From: Granulosicoccaceae bacterium
Lineage (GTDB): Bacteria > Pseudomonadota > Gammaproteobacteria > Granulosicoccales > Granulosicoccaceae
Reading direction: 5' to 3'
Length of the DNA: 5,762 nt
NCBI GenBank assembly: GCA_023301405.1
Contig: JALZUX010000375.1
Span: 1 to 5,762, forward strand
Of the stretch, positions 5,703-5,762 are shown in pieces. The position numbers and the translations under genes were made by a program. The notes below the pieces were generated by a model, which saw only the letters and a program-made list of their open reading frames with translations, ran no database searches and was not told where the DNA came from. Each line of letters begins with the position of its first letter. Within the stretch, counting starts at the first letter, position 1.

Positions 5703-5757
5703 GCCGGCGGCTATCAAGTCAGTGGTCGCCGGCGAGTAATACCGTGTTTGGTTTTTT
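5703..5757 (+). terminator. probable terminator hairpin after the DUF255 gene
   Basis: GCCGGCG (5703-5709) pairs with CGCCGGC (5727-5733). The stem can extend inward through 5710-5713 with 5723-5726, including two G-T pairs, giving 11 pairs and a 9-base loop. It begins 16 bp after the stop codon. A run of six T lies at 5752-5757, 18 bases past the stem, so this is not the classic adjacent arrangement. The T run may serve a weaker structure, or the hairpin may mainly protect the mRNA end. Confidence 0.5.
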
Positions 5758-5762
5758 AACAT

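Overview
The window looks like a piece of a proteobacterial chromosome, probably a gammaproteobacterium. This rests on the HspQ, DkgB-like and periplasmic DUF255 proteins and on intermediate base composition; no rRNA or tRNA is present to test it. I see no insertion sequence, phage gene, CRISPR array, tRNA, rRNA or known riboswitch. Most of the window is ordinary housekeeping and metabolic genes.

Layout. At the left edge, on the minus strand, are the first codons of a gene that runs out of the window; its N-terminus reads like a 2-hydroxychromene-2-carboxylate isomerase (DsbA-like thioredoxin fold). Next, also minus, is hspQ, a small Lon-linked heat-shock protein. Divergent from it, with only 41 bp between start codons, is a plus-strand nucleoside hydrolase of the IUNH/Rih family. 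It converges, with a 19-bp gap, on a minus-strand aldo/keto reductase resembling E. coli DkgB. Upstream of that, on the same strand, is a small unrecognised membrane protein. A perfect 18-bp palindrome lies between these two minus-strand genes.

A 571-bp stretch follows with no convincing gene but several dyads and G-rich repeats. The rest of the window is one large plus-strand gene for an exported 797-residue protein. It combines a DUF255/SPATA20-type thioredoxin domain (CHWC), a six-hairpin (alpha/alpha) barrel region and a C-terminal domain resembling the N-terminal domain of DsbD. A GC-rich hairpin follows its stop.

The genes do not form an obvious pathway: nucleoside salvage, carbonyl reduction, proteolysis control and periplasmic redox are represented. 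Three of the five complete genes start with GTG or TTG; upstream stops or good ribosome binding sites support those starts. The most interesting item is the large exported protein. It has exactly four cysteines, arranged as two pairs in its two predicted redox domains, which suggests a self-contained periplasmic thiol relay. I did not find a clear new multi-gene system.
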